Assembly (NCBI GenBank): GCA_028706695.1 | Contig: JAQTVU010000139.1 | Span: 1-6,614, forward strand | Source of the DNA: Mycobacterium sp. | GTDB lineage: Bacteria > Actinomycetota > Actinomycetes > Mycobacteriales > Mycobacteriaceae | Length of the DNA stretch: 6,614 nt | Direction: 5' to 3' | Shown here: positions 6,165 to 6,614 of the stretch, piece by piece | Position numbering within the stretch: the stretch's first letter is position 1 | Layout of the letters: each line of letters starts with the position of its first letter | The notes under the pieces: model-generated | Databases searched by the model: none | Seen by the model: only the letters and a program-made list of their open reading frames with translations | What the model was told of the DNA's origin: nothing | Translations under genes and position numbers: made by a program

Positions 6165-6614
6165 ATGAAATCGCTCGTCGTCTGTGTCTCGACCTCGCAC
6201 GGTAACACCCGACGCGTCGCCGATCGGATGGCTGAGGTGCTCGGCGGCGAGACCGTCGAACCCGAATCACTCGACCCCGAGAAGGTCTGCGACTACGATC
6301 TCGTCGGCTTCGGCTCCGGCATCTATTACATGGCGATGGATTCCCGGCTGCGGCAGTCGATACGCCGACTACCGCACGTCGACGGCATCCGCGCGTTCAC
6401 CTTCTTCACCAGCGGCGCCCGGGAGTTCCCGCTGCTGGACTACACCAAGCCGATTCGAAAGATGCTGGAGCAGAAAGGCTTTGAGGTGATCGGGTCCTTC
6501 TCGTGCCGCGGGTTCGATACGGTCGGACCGTTCGGGTTCATCGGCGGCATCAACCGGGGACGACCCGACGACCGCGACCTCCACCGGGCCGCGGCGTTCG
6601 CCGAGCATCTGCAG
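6165..6614 (+). CDS. Flavodoxin-family protein, 3' end outside window
   Basis: 150 codons are present with no stop before the window end. Relatives are about 155-175 aa, so nearly all of the protein is here. It is predicted to bind FMN and carry electrons, or act as a small flavin reductase. The phosphate-binding loop STSHGNT (residues 9-15) is clear. The flavin-contacting loops are GFGSGIYY (48-55), FFTSGARE (80-87) and SCRGFDTVGP (113-122). The GGINRGRPDDRDL segment (127-139) is typical of this subgroup of short, single-domain flavodoxins. It has no signal peptide and is probably cytoplasmic. ATG 6165 is set by GAGGAG (6153-6158), 6 nt upstream. A half-site-like TTCGGCACTAT (6140-6150) lies just before the ribosome binding site. 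The next gene is not visible, so its operon partner and electron donor are unknown. Confidence 0.92.
   Translation, partial: MKSLVVCVSTSHGNTRRVADRMAEVLGGETVEPESLDPEKVCDYDLVGFGSGIYYMAMDSRLRQSIRRLPHVDGIRAFTFFTSGAREFPLLDYTKPIRKMLEQKGFEVIGSFSCRGFDTVGPFGFIGGINRGRPDDRDLHRAAAFAEHLQ

Noticed and set aside
6184..6489. 101-aa plus-strand frame inside the flavodoxin
   Set aside because: It overlaps the flavodoxin frame, which has the FMN loops and a strong ribosome binding site, and is rich in Ser/Arg/Pro as expected for a shadow.
1..6614. CRISPR arrays, tRNA or rRNA genes, insertion sequences
   Set aside because: No regularly spaced repeats, tRNA-like cloverleaf, rRNA sequence, transposase or terminal inverted repeats were seen on reading both strands.

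Overview
The window is about 66% GC, with GC-rich third codon positions, GTG/TTG starts and strong AGGAG ribosome binding sites. Together with the protein families present, this points to a slow-growing Mycobacterium. The best anchor is the hemerythrin-like protein at 2933-3418, which I recognise from memory as an orthologue of M. tuberculosis Rv2633c. The second is a RafH/Rv0079-type ribosome hibernation factor at 4821-5624. No search could be run, so species is not assigned.

Layout from left to right. Positions 22-912 (-) hold an SGNH/GDSL hydrolase with all catalytic blocks intact. Positions 998-1452 (+) hold a heavily decayed fatty-acyl-CoA synthetase (fadD-like) gene: family motifs appear in order but scattered over three frames, with an in-frame stop and internal deletions. 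Positions 1453-1788 are unassigned and probably also debris. A good SigF-type promoter (1789-1814) then leads into a two-gene operon: a four-helix DUF2231 membrane domain fused to a Rieske 2Fe-2S domain (1965-2936), overlapping by 4 nt the hemerythrin-like gene (2933-3418). Positions 3419-3927 carry no convincing gene. On the minus strand lies a single-pass membrane-anchored protein of unknown function (3928-4599). It is divergent from the rafH-like gene (4821-5624), which is followed by a 10-bp inverted repeat that probably terminates transcription. After another gene-poor stretch of about 500 bp, a flavodoxin-family gene starts at 6165 and runs off the window end.

The intact genes share a theme of redox and low-oxygen or stationary-phase stress. 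They include a membrane Rieske electron carrier, a non-haem di-iron hemerythrin (its M. tuberculosis relative is reported to have catalase activity), a ribosome-stabilising hibernation factor and a flavodoxin. They sit among decayed sequence, as in a remodelled accessory stress island. Joint control by SigF (first operon) and possibly DosR (rafH) is inference from motifs. The Rieske-hemerythrin pair is the most interesting unit because it suggests a dedicated electron path from the membrane to a di-iron protein.
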